From assembly GCA_002798175.1 (NCBI GenBank), contig NWQL01000005.1, positions 167,492 through 231,491 of the forward strand: a stretch of DNA of 64,000 nt. Reading direction: 5' to 3'. Every line of letters begins with the position of its first letter. Positions within the stretch are counted from its first letter, which is position 1. Shown here in pieces: positions 1 to 9,126 of the stretch. The stretch is from Lysobacteraceae bacterium NML91-0213 (GTDB lineage: Bacteria; Pseudomonadota; Gammaproteobacteria; Xanthomonadales; Xanthomonadaceae). The notes beneath the pieces are model-generated. The model was not told where the DNA came from. It did no database searches and saw only the letters and a list, made by a program, of their open reading frames with translations. A program made the translations under genes and the position numbers.

Positions 1-44
1 ATGATCGAGACGATCTGGGTCTCGGTGAAACGGGACTTCTTCAT
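1..44 (-). CDS. IS3-family transposase OrfA (start only, cut by window edge)
   Basis: The first 14 codons read MKKSRFTETQIVSI, the typical start of the small helix-turn-helix subunit (OrfA) of IS3-family transposases, which binds the insertion sequence ends and works with OrfB through a frameshift. A strong ribosome binding site, AGGAGG, lies five bases upstream of the ATG (45-56 region). The rest of the gene is outside the window. The element sits against the broken integrase gene and runs in the same direction. The family call rests on a short but characteristic stretch. Confidence 0.7.
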   Translation of the reverse strand, partial: MKKSRFTETQIVSI

Positions 45-109
45 GGAACCTCCTGGCTGGGGAAACATGCCAGAAAGCTCTACTTATGGGGTGTCTGCCG
101 TTCGGGGAA
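1..109 (-). mobile_element. Terminal part of an IS3-family insertion sequence
   Basis: This holds the OrfA start plus the 5' end of the element. Inside the integrase, the protein sequence is family-like up to the residues RDPKRPIVS (codons ending near 110) and then becomes unrelated and stops. The insertion boundary is therefore placed near 105-112. I could not define the exact terminal inverted repeat or a target duplication, because the other end lies outside the window. Confidence 0.5.
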
Positions 110-1051
110 GCTTACGATCGGGCGCTTGGGATCGCGGCGGTTCGGGAAGAGCAGGGCGGAGTTGCCGGGGCCAAGCTCCCGCAGCTGCTTCAACAGCGTG
201 ATCGCCTGAGTCGAGAGTGGAACCCAATGCGGCCGCTTGTTCTTCATGCGCTCGGCCGGGATCTCCCATTCCCCTGCCTCTAAGTCAATTTCGTCCCACC
301 TGCCGCCGATAATCTCGTTCTTGCGGCAGCCGGTCAGCATGACCAGCAGCATGGCGATCCGAGTCTGCTCGTTGAGGCGGGAGCGGTCATCCAGATCGCG
401 CAGGAAGTCGCCGATCTCCTCTGGCGTCAGCGCGGGGTGGTTTTCCTGGTCCCGCTTCTTGAGCACTCGGATGGACGGGACGGGATTGGCGTCCACCAAG
501 CCACTGTCGATGGCGTACTCGAAGATGCCCCACAGGTGGTTGCGCTGGTTGCGCGCGACTTCCGGAGCCCGCTTCTCGACCGCCTTCAGCAAGCTGGTGA
601 TCTCGACCCTGGTGATGTCATTGATCTGCCGGGCCTTGAGCTTTGGGAGCAGGTCTTTGGCAAGCTCTCGTTCCCGTTGCCGGACTGTCGAGGCTCGCAG
701 GCCGTGCGCGGTGGCGGCGCTCCAGTCGGCGGCGACCACCTCGAAGGAGCCCTTTTCGCGGACGAGGCTGGCCTGGATCAGGGCTTGCTTGCGCTCCCTC
801 CGGGCGACAACCGGGTTGATGCCTTCGGCGACCAGCCGCCTTGAGTCGCTGTGCGCTCTGCGTGCCTCTGCTAGCGACACTTCCGGGTAGCTGCCAAGGG
901 CGTCGAGCCCCTCCACACCCCCGAGCCGGAATTTATAGCGCCAGAGCTTGGCGCCGGTGGGCTGTACGAGCAGGTACAGGCCGCCGCTGTCGGATAGCTT
1001 GTAGGCCTTCGCGGCGGGCTTGGCCGCGTTGATCTGGACGGCAGTCAGCAT
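80..1051 (-). pseudogene. P4-type tyrosine integrase, 3' end lost to an IS insertion
   Basis: Site-specific recombinase of the phage P4/genomic-island type. It would integrate an element at a short target by making and rejoining strand breaks through a tyrosine. The start MLTAVQINAAKP at 1051 and the following LSDSGGLYLLV are the usual N-terminal domain (DUF4102) of this family. A central SAM-like domain follows, and then the catalytic domain with its first catalytic arginine in TGCRKNEI and the beta-hairpin region near NKRPHWVPLS. The protein has 323 residues here against about 400 in the family. The HxxR box and the nucleophilic tyrosine are missing because the reading frame runs into the IS end after RDPKRPIVS. 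It is probably inactive. An in-frame upstream ATG at 1153 is less likely as the start because family homology begins at 1051. Confidence 0.85.
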
Positions 1052-1080
1052 GGTGGGAAGCCAGCATTGGGGCCTCCAGA

Positions 1081-1102
1081 ATACCCCCACCGATACCCCC
1101 AC
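1081..1102. repeat. Two 10-bp direct repeats upstream of the integrase
   Basis: ATACCCCCAC occurs at 1081-1090 and again at 1093-1102, a 12-bp period, about 30 bp upstream of the integrase start. Short direct repeats near a tyrosine recombinase gene are often arm-type binding sites. That role is inferred from position only. Confidence 0.5.
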
Positions 1103-1217
1103 AAAAATTGGATGCGGTGAGTGCTCCTGAACGCTCCTGGGTCGTTGAATCACTTAAATTACTGGAATACAAAGTGAAATATCGTCGCCATGAGACATCC
1201 TGAAATGTCGTGATTTC

Positions 1218-1247
1218 TCACTGCACGTTCCAGCTGGCGATTTTCAA
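1218..1247 (-). pseudogene. Possible remnant of the first codons of exonuclease III (xthA)
   Basis: Reading leftwards from a TTG at 1247, the frame encodes LKIASWNVQ and then a stop. KIASWNV is the near-invariant beginning of exodeoxyribonuclease III (family start M-K/R-IASWNVNS), a DNA-repair nuclease. A -10-like TACAAT lies upstream at 1275-1280 on the same strand. The arrangement of a truncated gene end followed by a co-directional integrase is what an island integrated into a gene leaves behind. The match is only seven residues, so this is an inference. If it is correct, the remainder of xthA should lie at the far (left) end of the island. Confidence 0.45.
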
Positions 1248-1274
1248 TGCGATGTTCCCGACGGCCTGGTGCAC

Positions 1275-1280
1275 ATTGTA
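1275..1280 (-). promoter_or_regulatory. -10-like box TACAAT facing the xthA remnant
   Basis: TACAAT on the minus strand, 28 bases before the TTG at 1247. No recognisable -35 box was found at 16-18 bp spacing. It fits an original promoter for the interrupted gene. The 1052-1446 gap otherwise holds the direct repeats at 1081-1102, a short inverted repeat GACAT-N6-ATGTC (1192-1207) and the upstream region of the carbonic anhydrase gene. I see no tRNA. Confidence 0.35.
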
Positions 1281-1446
1281 GGAGTCGCGCACGGCCGCTG
1301 CCGGCAAGGCCGGCGCCCAGCGCAGCAGCAGTCGCAGCAGGCCGGCCAGTCGTCGGTACGGCGAGGCAACAGGTCGGTGCCGGCCCGATCCGATGCGGAA
1401 ACGCCGGGCGGTATGCTCGCCGGCTCCGCACCCCGACTCCGCCACC

Positions 1447-1989
1447 ATGCATATCCGCCCCTATCGCCACCACCATCCGCGCCTTGGCGCCCGCGTCTAC
1501 GTCGATCCCGCCGCCACCGTCATCGGCGACGTCGAACTGGGCGACGACGTGTCGGTGTGGCCGGGCACGGTGATCCGCGGCGACGTCAACTTCGTGCGCA
1601 TCGGCGCACGCACCAGCGTGCAGGACGGCAGCGTGATCCATGTCAGCCACGACGGCCCGCACGCGAAGCTCGGCGGCTTCGCCACCGTGATCGGCGCCGA
1701 CGTCACCATCGGCCACAAGGCCATCATCCACGCCTGCACGATCGGCAATGCCTCGCTGATCGGCATGGGCGCGATCCTGCTCGATGGCGTCACCGTCGGC
1801 GACCACGCGATGATCGGCGCCGGCGCGCTGGTGCCGCCGGGCAAGGTGGTCGGCGATGGCGAGCTCTGGGTCGGCAACCCGGCGCGCCGGGTGCGCATGC
1901 TCACCGACGCGCAGATCGAGGGCCTGCGCTACAGCGCCGCGCACTACGTCAGGCTGAAGGACGAGTACCTGCAGGCGGCCGCGTCCTGA
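1447..1989 (+). CDS. Gamma-class carbonic anhydrase / hexapeptide-repeat protein (YrdA/CaiE type)
   Basis: 180 residues forming a left-handed beta-helix of hexapeptide repeats from about residue 18 to 140 (pattern I-G-D-V-x-L, V-I-G-A-D-V, L-I-G-M-G-A). Conserved histidines that would bind the metal appear in VIHVSH, in GHKAIIH and near DGPHAKLG, as in gamma carbonic anhydrases that hydrate CO2 in the cytoplasm. Many members of this subfamily have no proven activity. The start MHIRPYR at 1447 is chosen over the in-frame upstream ATG at 1393 because the family begins with a short basic stretch directly before the first beta-helix turn. A -10-like TATGCT at 1412-1417 lies upstream. Confidence 0.85.
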   Translation: MHIRPYRHHHPRLGARVYVDPAATVIGDVELGDDVSVWPGTVIRGDVNFVRIGARTSVQDGSVIHVSHDGPHAKLGGFATVIGADVTIGHKAIIHACTIGNASLIGMGAILLDGVTVGDHAMIGAGALVPPGKVVGDGELWVGNPARRVRMLTDAQIEGLRYSAAHYVRLKDEYLQAAAS

Positions 1990-2060
1990 CAGTGCCGGCA
2001 TGATCCGGACCACCGCGGCGGACGCGCGTCGCCGCCGCGAGACGGCATGCAGGTGGCCGT

Positions 2061-2315
2061 CTACGGCGCGGTCGCCGCTTCCAGTTCCAGCAGCATCTCC
2101 AGCGCCTGCAGGCGTCCGCCGCCGCACATCGCGTCCGACGGGCGCAGCGAGCCGCAGACCGCCGGGCGGTCCGGATGGCCGAACAGCCGGCAGCGCAGCT
2201 GTTCGTCGAGTTGCACGCAGGGCACCCCGGCGGGCTTGCCATGCGGCATGCCGGGGATCGGCGAGCTGATCGACGGGGCGATGCAGCAGGCGCCGCAATG
2301 GTCGCGGCACTGCAT
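2061..2315 (-). CDS. YkgJ-family cysteine-cluster protein
   Basis: Small protein of 84 residues with the N-terminal cluster CRDHCGACC and further cysteines in PCVQL, CRLFG, CGSL and MCGGG. This is the putative zinc/iron-binding pattern of the UPF0153/YkgJ family. The function of the family is not established. Start at ATG 2315, right before the cysteine cluster. It lies 5 bp downstream of the aroE stop and is probably co-transcribed with aroE, although no functional link is known. Confidence 0.8.
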   Translation of the reverse strand: MQCRDHCGACCIAPSISSPIPGMPHGKPAGVPCVQLDEQLRCRLFGHPDRPAVCGSLRPSDAMCGGGRLQALEMLLELEAATAP

Positions 2316-2320
2316 CGTGA

Positions 2321-3190
2321 TCAGTCCGCGGTGACCAGCAGGGCGTTGCGCGAACGCAGCTGCCGGTAGACCTCGTCGGTGTCGGGGCGCACGCCATGCC
2401 ACAGCGCGAAGCCTTCCGCGGCCTGTTCGACCAGCATGCCGAGCCCGTCGACCACGTCGTGCGCACCCGCGGCGCGCGCCCAGGACAGGAACGGCACCGC
2501 GACCTCACCGTAGTTGAGGTCCACCGCCACCGCGCGGTGGGCGAGCACGCTGCGTGGCAGCACCGGCAGGCCACTGCCGCGGCCGGCGGACGTGGCGTTG
2601 ATGACGAGGTCGAACTCGCCGAGGCGGCCGGCGTCGTCGAGATAGCGCGGATGCACGCGCCCCGGCTGCGCCAGCGCGTCGGCCAGGGCGTCGGCGCGGC
2701 TGCCGGTGCGGTTGACGATGTAGAGGTCGCCGATGCCCGCGTCCAGCAGCGCCGGTGCGACCCCGCGCGCCGCGCCACCGGCGCCGATCAGCAGGGTGCG
2801 GCGCGCGCGCAGGTCGAGCCCGGCGCGGTCGGTGAGGTCGCGCACCAGGCCACGGCCGTCGGTGTTCTCGCCACGCCAGCCGTCGGCGGTGCGCACCAGC
2901 GTGTTGACCGCGCCGGCGCGGCGCGCGCTGTCGCCCAGGCTCGTACACAACGACGCGGCCAGTTCTTTGAGCGGCAGGGTGACGTTGCCGCCGCGGCCAC
3001 CGGCGGCAGCGAACGTCGCCAGCGCCGCGGAAAAGTCGTCGGGGCCGGTGTCGATGGCCTCGTAGCGCAGCGGAATCGACAGCGCCCGGCCGAACGCGGC
3101 ATGGATGGTGGGCGAGAGGGAGCGGCTGACCGGCCGGCCGAACAGGGCATAGCGCGGGCTGGGATAGGCGTCGGCGTCGGCGGGGCTCAT
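2321..3190 (-). CDS. aroE: Shikimate dehydrogenase
   Basis: Reduces 3-dehydroshikimate to shikimate with NADPH in the cytosol, the fourth step of chorismate synthesis. Visible motifs are the shikimate-binding SRSLSPTIH (about 22-30), NVTLPLK with the catalytic lysine at about 74, ENTDGRG (about 107) with the conserved Asp, and the nucleotide loop GAGGAARG (about 135-142) followed by NRT for NADP preference. The 289 residues match the family (270-290). ATG 3190 is preferred. An in-frame ATG at 3217 would add nine unconserved residues. Its position next to the pigment locus is meaningful, because chorismate is the substrate of the chorismatase at 4423-5415. Confidence 0.95.
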   Translation of the reverse strand: MSPADADAYPSPRYALFGRPVSRSLSPTIHAAFGRALSIPLRYEAIDTGPDDFSAALATFAAAGGRGGNVTLPLKELAASLCTSLGDSARRAGAVNTLVRTADGWRGENTDGRGLVRDLTDRAGLDLRARRTLLIGAGGAARGVAPALLDAGIGDLYIVNRTGSRADALADALAQPGRVHPRYLDDAGRLGEFDLVINATSAGRGSGLPVLPRSVLAHRAVAVDLNYGEVAVPFLSWARAAGAHDVVDGLGMLVEQAAEGFALWHGVRPDTDEVYRQLRSRNALLVTAD

Positions 3191-3245
3191 GGGTTCCTCG
3201 TCACCTGGGAGAGTCACCGGTTGCTGCTCGGGCAGCGCACGGCGC

Positions 3246-3251
3246 GAGTCT
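3246..3251 (-). promoter_or_regulatory. -10-like box TAGACT upstream of aroE
   Basis: TAGACT on the minus strand, 55 bases before the preferred aroE start. No clear -35 box. The same hexamer precedes the glutathione transferase gene (23395-23400), and related TAGAAT boxes precede hemB and the AMP nucleosidase gene. Confidence 0.35.
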
Positions 3252-3336
3252 ACTCCCGGGCAACGGAATCCGCGGGGAAAGGCGGCAGGCGTACGGGCTG
3301 CGTGTGTCGAAGCGACGGCCCGGCGGGCCTTTGCGA

Positions 3337-4338
<1,002 letters not shown>

Positions 4339-4422
4339 GCGCGCGGCTGCTGAAGGGCCGGCCCGCAACCCCGGTCACCGGCGAGCGCCGGTCGCAGGGT
4401 GCCGCGCGATGCCGGCCGGCGG

Positions 4423-5415
4423 TCAGCCGTGCACGCCGTCGATTTCCACTGCCAGTTCGCGCCTGCACACCGCTGCGTGCAGGATCACCCGCGGCACGCG
4501 GTCGCCGAAGCGCTGCTGCAGGGCGTCGGCCACCAGCGGCAGGTCGGCACGGTCGCGCACGTAGACCTTGAGCCGGGTGCCGGGGCCGAATGCCTGCGGC
4601 AGGCCGGGCCGATGGCCGCGGGCGTTGTCGAGCAGGGCGTCGAAGTTGGCGAATGTTTCCTCGATCTGCGCCAGCAACTCGCCGTCGTGCTGCGAGGCGT
4701 GCCCGACCACCGCCGCGGTGCCAGACAGCAGCAGCGGCATCACATGGCCATCGGCCGGCAACATCGCGCGGGCGAAGCTGGGCGGCTGTGGGCCGTACTG
4801 GCGCGGGTAGCGGTAGGCGCTGACCTGGCGCGGGTTCTCCACCGGGATCCCCGGCTCGCGCGCGCTCAGCCAGTACACCTGCAGCACGCGCTCGCCATCA
4901 CAGCGGCCGATCGCAGTGGCCGCCGGCAGCCGGCCGAGGTCGAATGCGCCCAGGCCGTCGGCGCGGCCCACGCAGAAGCGCCGGTAGCGCTCGGCATCGC
5001 CTTCACCCAGGGTGATCGCGTCGAAATAGTTCCAGATCCGCAGCAGGTGCGGCATCGCACTGGCGCCGACATGCGCGACCATCGCCGCATAGGCGCGGCG
5101 GGCCGCGGCCTCGATGCCATCGTCGCCTTCGTCCACTTCGATCACCCCGAACGCGAGGTGCTCGTCGGCGGCCCAGCGGATGTCACCGTCGCGGCCATGG
5201 TGCACCGGGCCGGCCACGCGCCAGACCTCGGCAGGGCCGTCGCCGAATGGCGCCAGTGGCACCCGCAGCACGCGGGGGTCGCTGCCGGCCGGCGCCTGGT
5301 GGCCGAACACGAACGCCGCCAGCACGTCGTCGCCGAGCCGCTCGAGGCCGGAATCGACGTAGTCGACGCGCAACCGGGCGACGTCGTCGGGCGGGGTGGG
5401 AACTGGATCGGTCAC
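4423..5415 (-). CDS. xanB2: Chorismatase / hydroxybenzoate synthase (XanB2-like)
   Basis: Resembles the FkbO/Hyg5/XanB2 chorismatases, which cut chorismate to pyruvate plus 3-hydroxybenzoate (and 4-hydroxybenzoate in Xanthomonas). Those products feed xanthomonadin and ubiquinone synthesis. The 330-residue length fits. Family-like stretches include VDEGDDGIEAAARRAYAAMV, HLLRIWNYFDAI, GEGDAERYRRFCVGR and the C-terminal RLKVYVRDRADLP. The GTG start at 5415 is chosen because it overlaps the halogenase stop by 4 bp (GTGA), a tight translational coupling. The genes around it (aroE upstream in the pathway, ACP and ketosynthase) support a role in making the aromatic starter unit. Recognition is by overall resemblance and context. 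Confidence 0.85.
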   Translation of the reverse strand: MTDPVPTPPDDVARLRVDYVDSGLERLGDDVLAAFVFGHQAPAGSDPRVLRVPLAPFGDGPAEVWRVAGPVHHGRDGDIRWAADEHLAFGVIEVDEGDDGIEAAARRAYAAMVAHVGASAMPHLLRIWNYFDAITLGEGDAERYRRFCVGRADGLGAFDLGRLPAATAIGRCDGERVLQVYWLSAREPGIPVENPRQVSAYRYPRQYGPQPPSFARAMLPADGHVMPLLLSGTAAVVGHASQHDGELLAQIEETFANFDALLDNARGHRPGLPQAFGPGTRLKVYVRDRADLPLVADALQQRFGDRVPRVILHAAVCRRELAVEIDGVHG

Positions 5416-6767
5416 GGATTGCCTTCCTGCAGGGTGTCGCCGGTGAAGCCCTCGCCGCGCCGGCGGCGTTCGCGCCAGCCACGCAGTGCCTGCGGCGCGA
5501 TCGCAACGGCATTGGCGAGGTAGAGCAGCCGGAACAGGTACAGGCGCAGCTGCACCGGGCGGTTGTCGAACACGTCGCCGGCGAGCATGGAGATCACCGC
5601 CTGTTCGATCTGGAAGTCGTTGCGCGGGGTCGCGAACAGCCGCTGCATCACCGGCGTGGTGAAGCGGTGGATGAACCACGAGAAATGCCGCAGGCCGCGG
5701 GCGGCGCGCCGCGCCATCGCCTTCTGCAGCGACGCCTCGCGCGAGGGATCACGCAGTGCGCCGTCGACCACCTCGGCGCCGCGTTCGCCGGCATCCATGG
5801 CCAGGAACACGCCGGAGGAGAAGATCGGGTCGATGAACGCGTAGGCGTCGCCGATCATCAGCCAGCCTGGCCCGTGCATGCGCGTGCAGCGGTAGGAGTA
5901 GTTGCCGGTGGCGTGCACCGGCGCCACGCGCTCGGCACCCTGCATGCGCGCCATCACCGACGGCCGTGCGGCGAGCGTCTGCATCAGGAAGCCGGTGTTG
6001 TCGCCGCGGCGCTGCTTGAGGTATGCCGGCGAACACACCGCGCCCACGCTCATGATGTCGTCGCGCAGCGGGATCAGCCAGTACCAGCCGTGATCGAAGC
6101 GGTCGATGGTGATGTTGCCGGCGTCCTCGCCGGGACGCCGCTCGACCCCGCGAAAGTGGCTGAACAGCGCCGCCGACTGGTGCCGGCGGTTGCGCTGCTT
6201 GAGCTTCAACCGGTTGCCGAGGAAGGTGTCGCGGCCGCTGGCATCGACCAGATAGCGGAAACCGATGCGCAGCGTGGTGCCGGCGGCATCACGCGCGAGC
6301 GCGTGCGACGGCCGCCCGCTGGCATCGTGCTCCAGCGCCTCGACCCTGACCTGTTCGCGCGCGTCGACGCCATTGGCGCGCGCATGCTCGAACAGCAGCT
6401 GGTCGAACTCCGAACGCCGCACCTGGAAGGCGTAATCGGCCTTGGGTTCCAGCGCGCGGGTGAAGCGGAACATGTTGATGCGCTTCGGGTCGCCACCGAC
6501 CGGGAAGTCGGCGCCGGTCTTGAGCACGCCGATCGCGCGCACCTGTTCGAGCACGCCCAGGCGCTCCAGGATCGGCATGTTCATCGGCAGCAGCGATTCG
6601 CCGATGTGGAAGCGCGGGTGGGCGTCCTTTTCCAGCATCGTCACCCGCCAGCCGCGGTGTGCGAGCAGGGTCGATACGGTGCTGCCGGCAGGTCCGCCAC
6701 CGATCACCAGCACGTCGGTCTCCAGCAGGGCCGGCGCCGCGGTTTCGTTCCTGTTGGGGTCTGTCAT
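5412..6767 (-). CDS. Flavin-dependent halogenase-like protein of the pigment locus
   Basis: 451-residue FAD protein of the tryptophan-halogenase superfamily. It has the N-terminal dinucleotide motif GGGPAGSTVS (about 20-29), the conserved RFHIGESLLP, a mid-protein WYWLIP that matches the WxWxIP signature of flavin halogenases, and GDAYAFIDPIFSSGV for FAD binding. Such enzymes use reduced flavin and chloride or bromide to halogenate electron-rich aromatic rings. Xanthomonadins are brominated aryl polyenes, so this is the likely halogenase, although some relatives act as hydroxylases or oxygenases. ATG 6767 is the start because the frame upstream reads into the divergent ACP promoter region. 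It forms an operon with the chorismatase. Confidence 0.85.
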   Translation of the reverse strand: MTDPNRNETAAPALLETDVLVIGGGPAGSTVSTLLAHRGWRVTMLEKDAHPRFHIGESLLPMNMPILERLGVLEQVRAIGVLKTGADFPVGGDPKRINMFRFTRALEPKADYAFQVRRSEFDQLLFEHARANGVDAREQVRVEALEHDASGRPSHALARDAAGTTLRIGFRYLVDASGRDTFLGNRLKLKQRNRRHQSAALFSHFRGVERRPGEDAGNITIDRFDHGWYWLIPLRDDIMSVGAVCSPAYLKQRRGDNTGFLMQTLAARPSVMARMQGAERVAPVHATGNYSYRCTRMHGPGWLMIGDAYAFIDPIFSSGVFLAMDAGERGAEVVDGALRDPSREASLQKAMARRAARGLRHFSWFIHRFTTPVMQRLFATPRNDFQIEQAVISMLAGDVFDNRPVQLRLYLFRLLYLANAVAIAPQALRGWRERRRRGEGFTGDTLQEGNP

Positions 6768-6866
6768 CTCGCGGCGGGTGCCGGCCCATGCCATCATTCC
6801 GGGGCGCGCATCATAGCGCGGCGTGGCAACCGCTCCGCCGCCTCCAGTCCAGCCACGGGAATCCGC
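6768..6866. promoter_or_regulatory. Divergent promoter region between halogenase and ACP genes
   Basis: A 99-bp spacer. On the minus strand TATGAT (6810-6815), 43 bases before the halogenase start, is a good -10 candidate with no visible -35. On the plus strand no convincing box was found. Control of both halves of the locus probably converges here. Confidence 0.4.
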
Positions 6867-7151
6867 ATGTCCAGCCAGACCTCCGCCGCCCAGACCCCTG
6901 CAGAACAGGAACTCGCCGAGCTCCTGGTCGAGGCGCTCAACCTCGAGGACGTGGCCGCGGCCGACATCGACCCCGACGCGCCGCTGTTCAACGCCGGCCT
7001 CGGCCTGGATTCGATCGACGCCCTGGAGCTCGCGCTCGCCATCAGCAAGCGCTACGGCTTCCAGCTGCGCTCCGACAACGACGACAACCGCCGTATCTTC
7101 GCCTCGTTGCGGGCGCTGTCGGCGCATATCGAAGCCAACCGAAGCGCCTGA
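6867..7151 (+). CDS. Acyl carrier protein of the aryl-polyene pathway
   Basis: 94 residues with the phosphopantetheine attachment motif GLDSIDALEL (Ser at about 49), the site that tethers the growing polyene chain as a thioester. It is acidic with four predicted helices, as usual for ACPs. The first residues are polar and unconserved. Start at ATG 6867. It is the first gene of the rightward group, directly opposite the halogenase. In Xanthomonas the equivalent ACP carries 3-hydroxybenzoate. Only one ACP is visible in this window, whereas enterobacterial aryl-polyene clusters usually have two. Confidence 0.9.
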   Translation: MSSQTSAAQTPAEQELAELLVEALNLEDVAAADIDPDAPLFNAGLGLDSIDALELALAISKRYGFQLRSDNDDNRRIFASLRALSAHIEANRSA

Positions 7152-7246
7152 CCCGGGTGCCCGGCGCGACGCCGACGTCGCCGCCGTCGGGCGCATGAAG
7201 CCATGCACGAGCGCACCGCGCCCATGACTCCGCACGGCGCTGCCGC

Positions 7247-7930
7247 ATGCTGCTGATCGTCGAGATCGCCCTGGCGCTTGCCTACGGCGTGCTTGCCCAC
7301 CTCGCCGCGGCCTGGCGCAACGACATGCTGTCGCTGGCGGCGCTGCTGGCGCTGGTGGCGATGCTGCTGGCGGCACCGATCGCCGCGCGCCGGGCATGGG
7401 CATGGCTGGCACTGCCGGTGCTGGTGGCCGCGGCGTGGTGGCTGTATCTCGCAGGCCACGCCGGGGTGCCGCTGCTGCTGGTGCCGGTGGCATTCATCCT
7501 GCTGATCGCCTGGGTGTTCGGGCGCACGCTCAGGCGCGGCCGCACGCCGCTGATCAGCCGCATCGTGCTGGCGCTGGAGGGCGGTCCCGACGCGCCGCTG
7601 GCGCCGGAGCTGGTGGCCTACACCCGCGCACTGACCGCGTTCTGGGCCGCGCTGCTGGTGATGCTGGCACTGGTGAACCTGGTGCTCGCGGCGATCGCCA
7701 CCCCCGATGGGCTGCTGGCGTCGCTGGGCATCGCGCCGCCGGTCTCGATCACCCGCACCCAGTGGTCGTGGTTCGCCAACCTGTTCAACTACGGCATCGT
7801 CGGCGGTGCGTTCATCGGTGAATACGCCTGGCGCAAGCGGCGCTTCCCGAACCGCTACGCAAGCTTCGCGGATTTCCTGCGCCGGATGGGCGGGCTGGGC
7901 CCGGCGTTCTGGCGCGACCTGCTGCGCTGA
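7247..7930 (+). CDS. Polytopic membrane protein of aryl-polyene clusters (COG4648-like)
   Basis: 227 residues with about five or six hydrophobic segments, roughly residues 3-20, 27-45, 50-70, 73-92, 130-155 and 175-195, joined by arginine-rich loops. A segment TLRRGRTPLISRIVLALEGG and the C-terminal EYAWRKRRFPNRYASFADFL resemble the conserved membrane protein found next to the ACP in aryl-polyene gene clusters. No enzymatic motif is seen. It is presumably an inner-membrane partner in chain assembly or transfer, but its exact role is unknown. It precedes the acyltransferase by about 50 bp. Confidence 0.7.
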   Translation: MLLIVEIALALAYGVLAHLAAAWRNDMLSLAALLALVAMLLAAPIAARRAWAWLALPVLVAAAWWLYLAGHAGVPLLLVPVAFILLIAWVFGRTLRRGRTPLISRIVLALEGGPDAPLAPELVAYTRALTAFWAALLVMLALVNLVLAAIATPDGLLASLGIAPPVSITRTQWSWFANLFNYGIVGGAFIGEYAWRKRRFPNRYASFADFLRRMGGLGPAFWRDLLR

Positions 7931-7967
7931 CATGGCGCCACGCGGCGACGATCCCCGGCACGCACGG

Positions 7968-7973
7968 TATGCT
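7968..7973 (+). promoter_or_regulatory. -10 box TATGCT ending 6 nt before a GTG start
   Basis: TATGCT, then six bases, then GTG at 7980. This is the same geometry as in front of hemB, the ketoreductase and uvrD, and is used here to choose the acyltransferase start. Confidence 0.4.
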
Positions 7974-7979
7974 GCGCGC

Positions 7980-8747
7980 GTGAACCAGCGAATGGACTCC
8001 ACCGAATTCGGGCCGGCGCGCATGCAGCGCCTGACGTGGGCGGCGGCCAATGCCGTGCAGTTCGGCTTCACCCTGGCGTGGACGGCCGGATTGATCTCGA
8101 TCGCGCTGCTGCTGTGGGCGATCACCGGCGGGCGACGGCGGCTGCCGTTGCGCATGGCCTCGCGGTGCTGGGCTCCGGGCCTGCTGTGGGGTGCCGGCGC
8201 GCGCTGCGAGGTCGAGGGCGTCGAGGGTGTGGACTGGTCGCGTCCGTACGTGCTGGTCGCCAACCACCAGTCGGTGATCGACATCTGCGCGCTGTTCCAT
8301 GCGGTCCCGGTGCCGCTGCATTTCCTGCTCAAGCAGGAAATGACCCGGGTGCCCTTCGTCGGCTGGTATGCACGCGCGATGGGCATGGTGTTCATCCCCC
8401 GCGACAACCGCCGTGCCGCCACCGCCAGCCTGCGCCGCTCGGCGGAGCTGGTGCGCAGCGGTGCGATCCTGTGCATCTTCCCCGAGGGCACGCGCAGCCA
8501 CGACCGCAACGTGGCGGAGTTCAAGCCTGGCGCGTTCCAGGCCGCGCTGGCCGCCGGCGCGGCCGTGCTGCCGGTGGCGCTGGAGGGTACCGGCGCGGTG
8601 CTGCCGCCGACCGGGTTCTTCCGCGTTCGCCCGGGCACCATCCGCGTGCGCATCGGCACGCCGATCGAGGTGGCCGGGCGCGACCGCCAGGCACTGGCCG
8701 ACGAGGCGCGCGCGCAGGTGCTGGCGCTGCTGCAGCGTCGCGGCTGA
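7980..8747 (+). CDS. PlsC-type 1-acylglycerol-3-phosphate acyltransferase homologue
   Basis: Membrane acyltransferase of the glycerophosphate acyltransferase family. It carries the catalytic HX4D box as NHQSVID and the substrate-binding FPEGTRS, with MGMVFIPRDN between them and an N-terminal membrane anchor (VQFGFTLAWTAGLISIALLL). In aryl-polyene clusters such enzymes are thought to attach the polyene acyl chain to a lipid carrier. The start is uncertain. GTG 7980 fits a leaderless promoter, ATG 7992 and 8022 are in frame, and ATG 7932 is possible. The mature domain is unaffected. It is part of the rightward pigment operon. Confidence 0.88.
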   Translation: MNQRMDSTEFGPARMQRLTWAAANAVQFGFTLAWTAGLISIALLLWAITGGRRRLPLRMASRCWAPGLLWGAGARCEVEGVEGVDWSRPYVLVANHQSVIDICALFHAVPVPLHFLLKQEMTRVPFVGWYARAMGMVFIPRDNRRAATASLRRSAELVRSGAILCIFPEGTRSHDRNVAEFKPGAFQAALAAGAAVLPVALEGTGAVLPPTGFFRVRPGTIRVRIGTPIEVAGRDRQALADEARAQVLALLQRRG

Positions 8748-8829
8748 ACAGAGGGCCGGTCGCCCCGCGGCGATCCGGTATCCTCTGGCCGCTTTTGACA
8801 GCCGCGCCAGGGGGGCGTGCCGGAGCCCC

Positions 8830-9126
8830 ATGCAGTTCGAGATCACGCACGACCATCCCGCCCTTCCCGGCCATTTCCCCGGCAATCCCGTCGTGCCCGG
8901 CGTGCTGCTGCTTGACCGGGTGCTGGACGCCGTCGAGGCCGCCGGTGCGGCGCCGGGCGCGCTGCGCCTGCCACAGGTGAAGTTCCTGCAGCCATTGCTG
9001 CCCGGGCAACGCGCCGAGGTTCACCTCGATGCGCCGGTGCCCGGCCGCTGGCGGTTCCGGGTGACCCGCGACGGGGTGTCGCTGGCCTCCGGCGAGATCG
9101 TCGACGACGCGGCGGCCGCGACGTGA
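8830..9126 (+). CDS. Hotdog-fold 3-hydroxyacyl-ACP dehydratase (FabZ/ApeI-like)
   Basis: 98 residues. The sequence HPALPGHFPGNPVVPGVLLL matches the active-site helix of FabA/FabZ dehydratases, with the catalytic histidine in GHFP. The usual Glu at the end of that helix is Asp here (LLLDRV). It would remove water from 3-hydroxyacyl-ACP to create the conjugated double bonds of the polyene. It is shorter than FabZ (about 145) and lacks the long C-terminal part, like the small ApeI proteins. Its stop overlaps the GTG of the next gene by 4 bp (GTGA). Confidence 0.82.
   Translation: MQFEITHDHPALPGHFPGNPVVPGVLLLDRVLDAVEAAGAAPGALRLPQVKFLQPLLPGQRAEVHLDAPVPGRWRFRVTRDGVSLASGEIVDDAAAAT

Noticed and set aside
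1052-1446. A tRNA gene as target of the integrase
   Set aside because: No cloverleaf with the conserved TTC loop or CCA end can be drawn there. The xthA-like fragment is a better target candidate.
4739-4750. TCACA half-sites near 4739 and elsewhere as CRP sites
   Set aside because: No second half at the N6 spacing. Only 59949-59964 matches both arms.
8779-8800. TATCCT and TTGACA before the small dehydratase gene
   Set aside because: The order is wrong: TTGACA lies downstream of TATCCT, and no -10 follows at 16-18 bp. Not a supported promoter.
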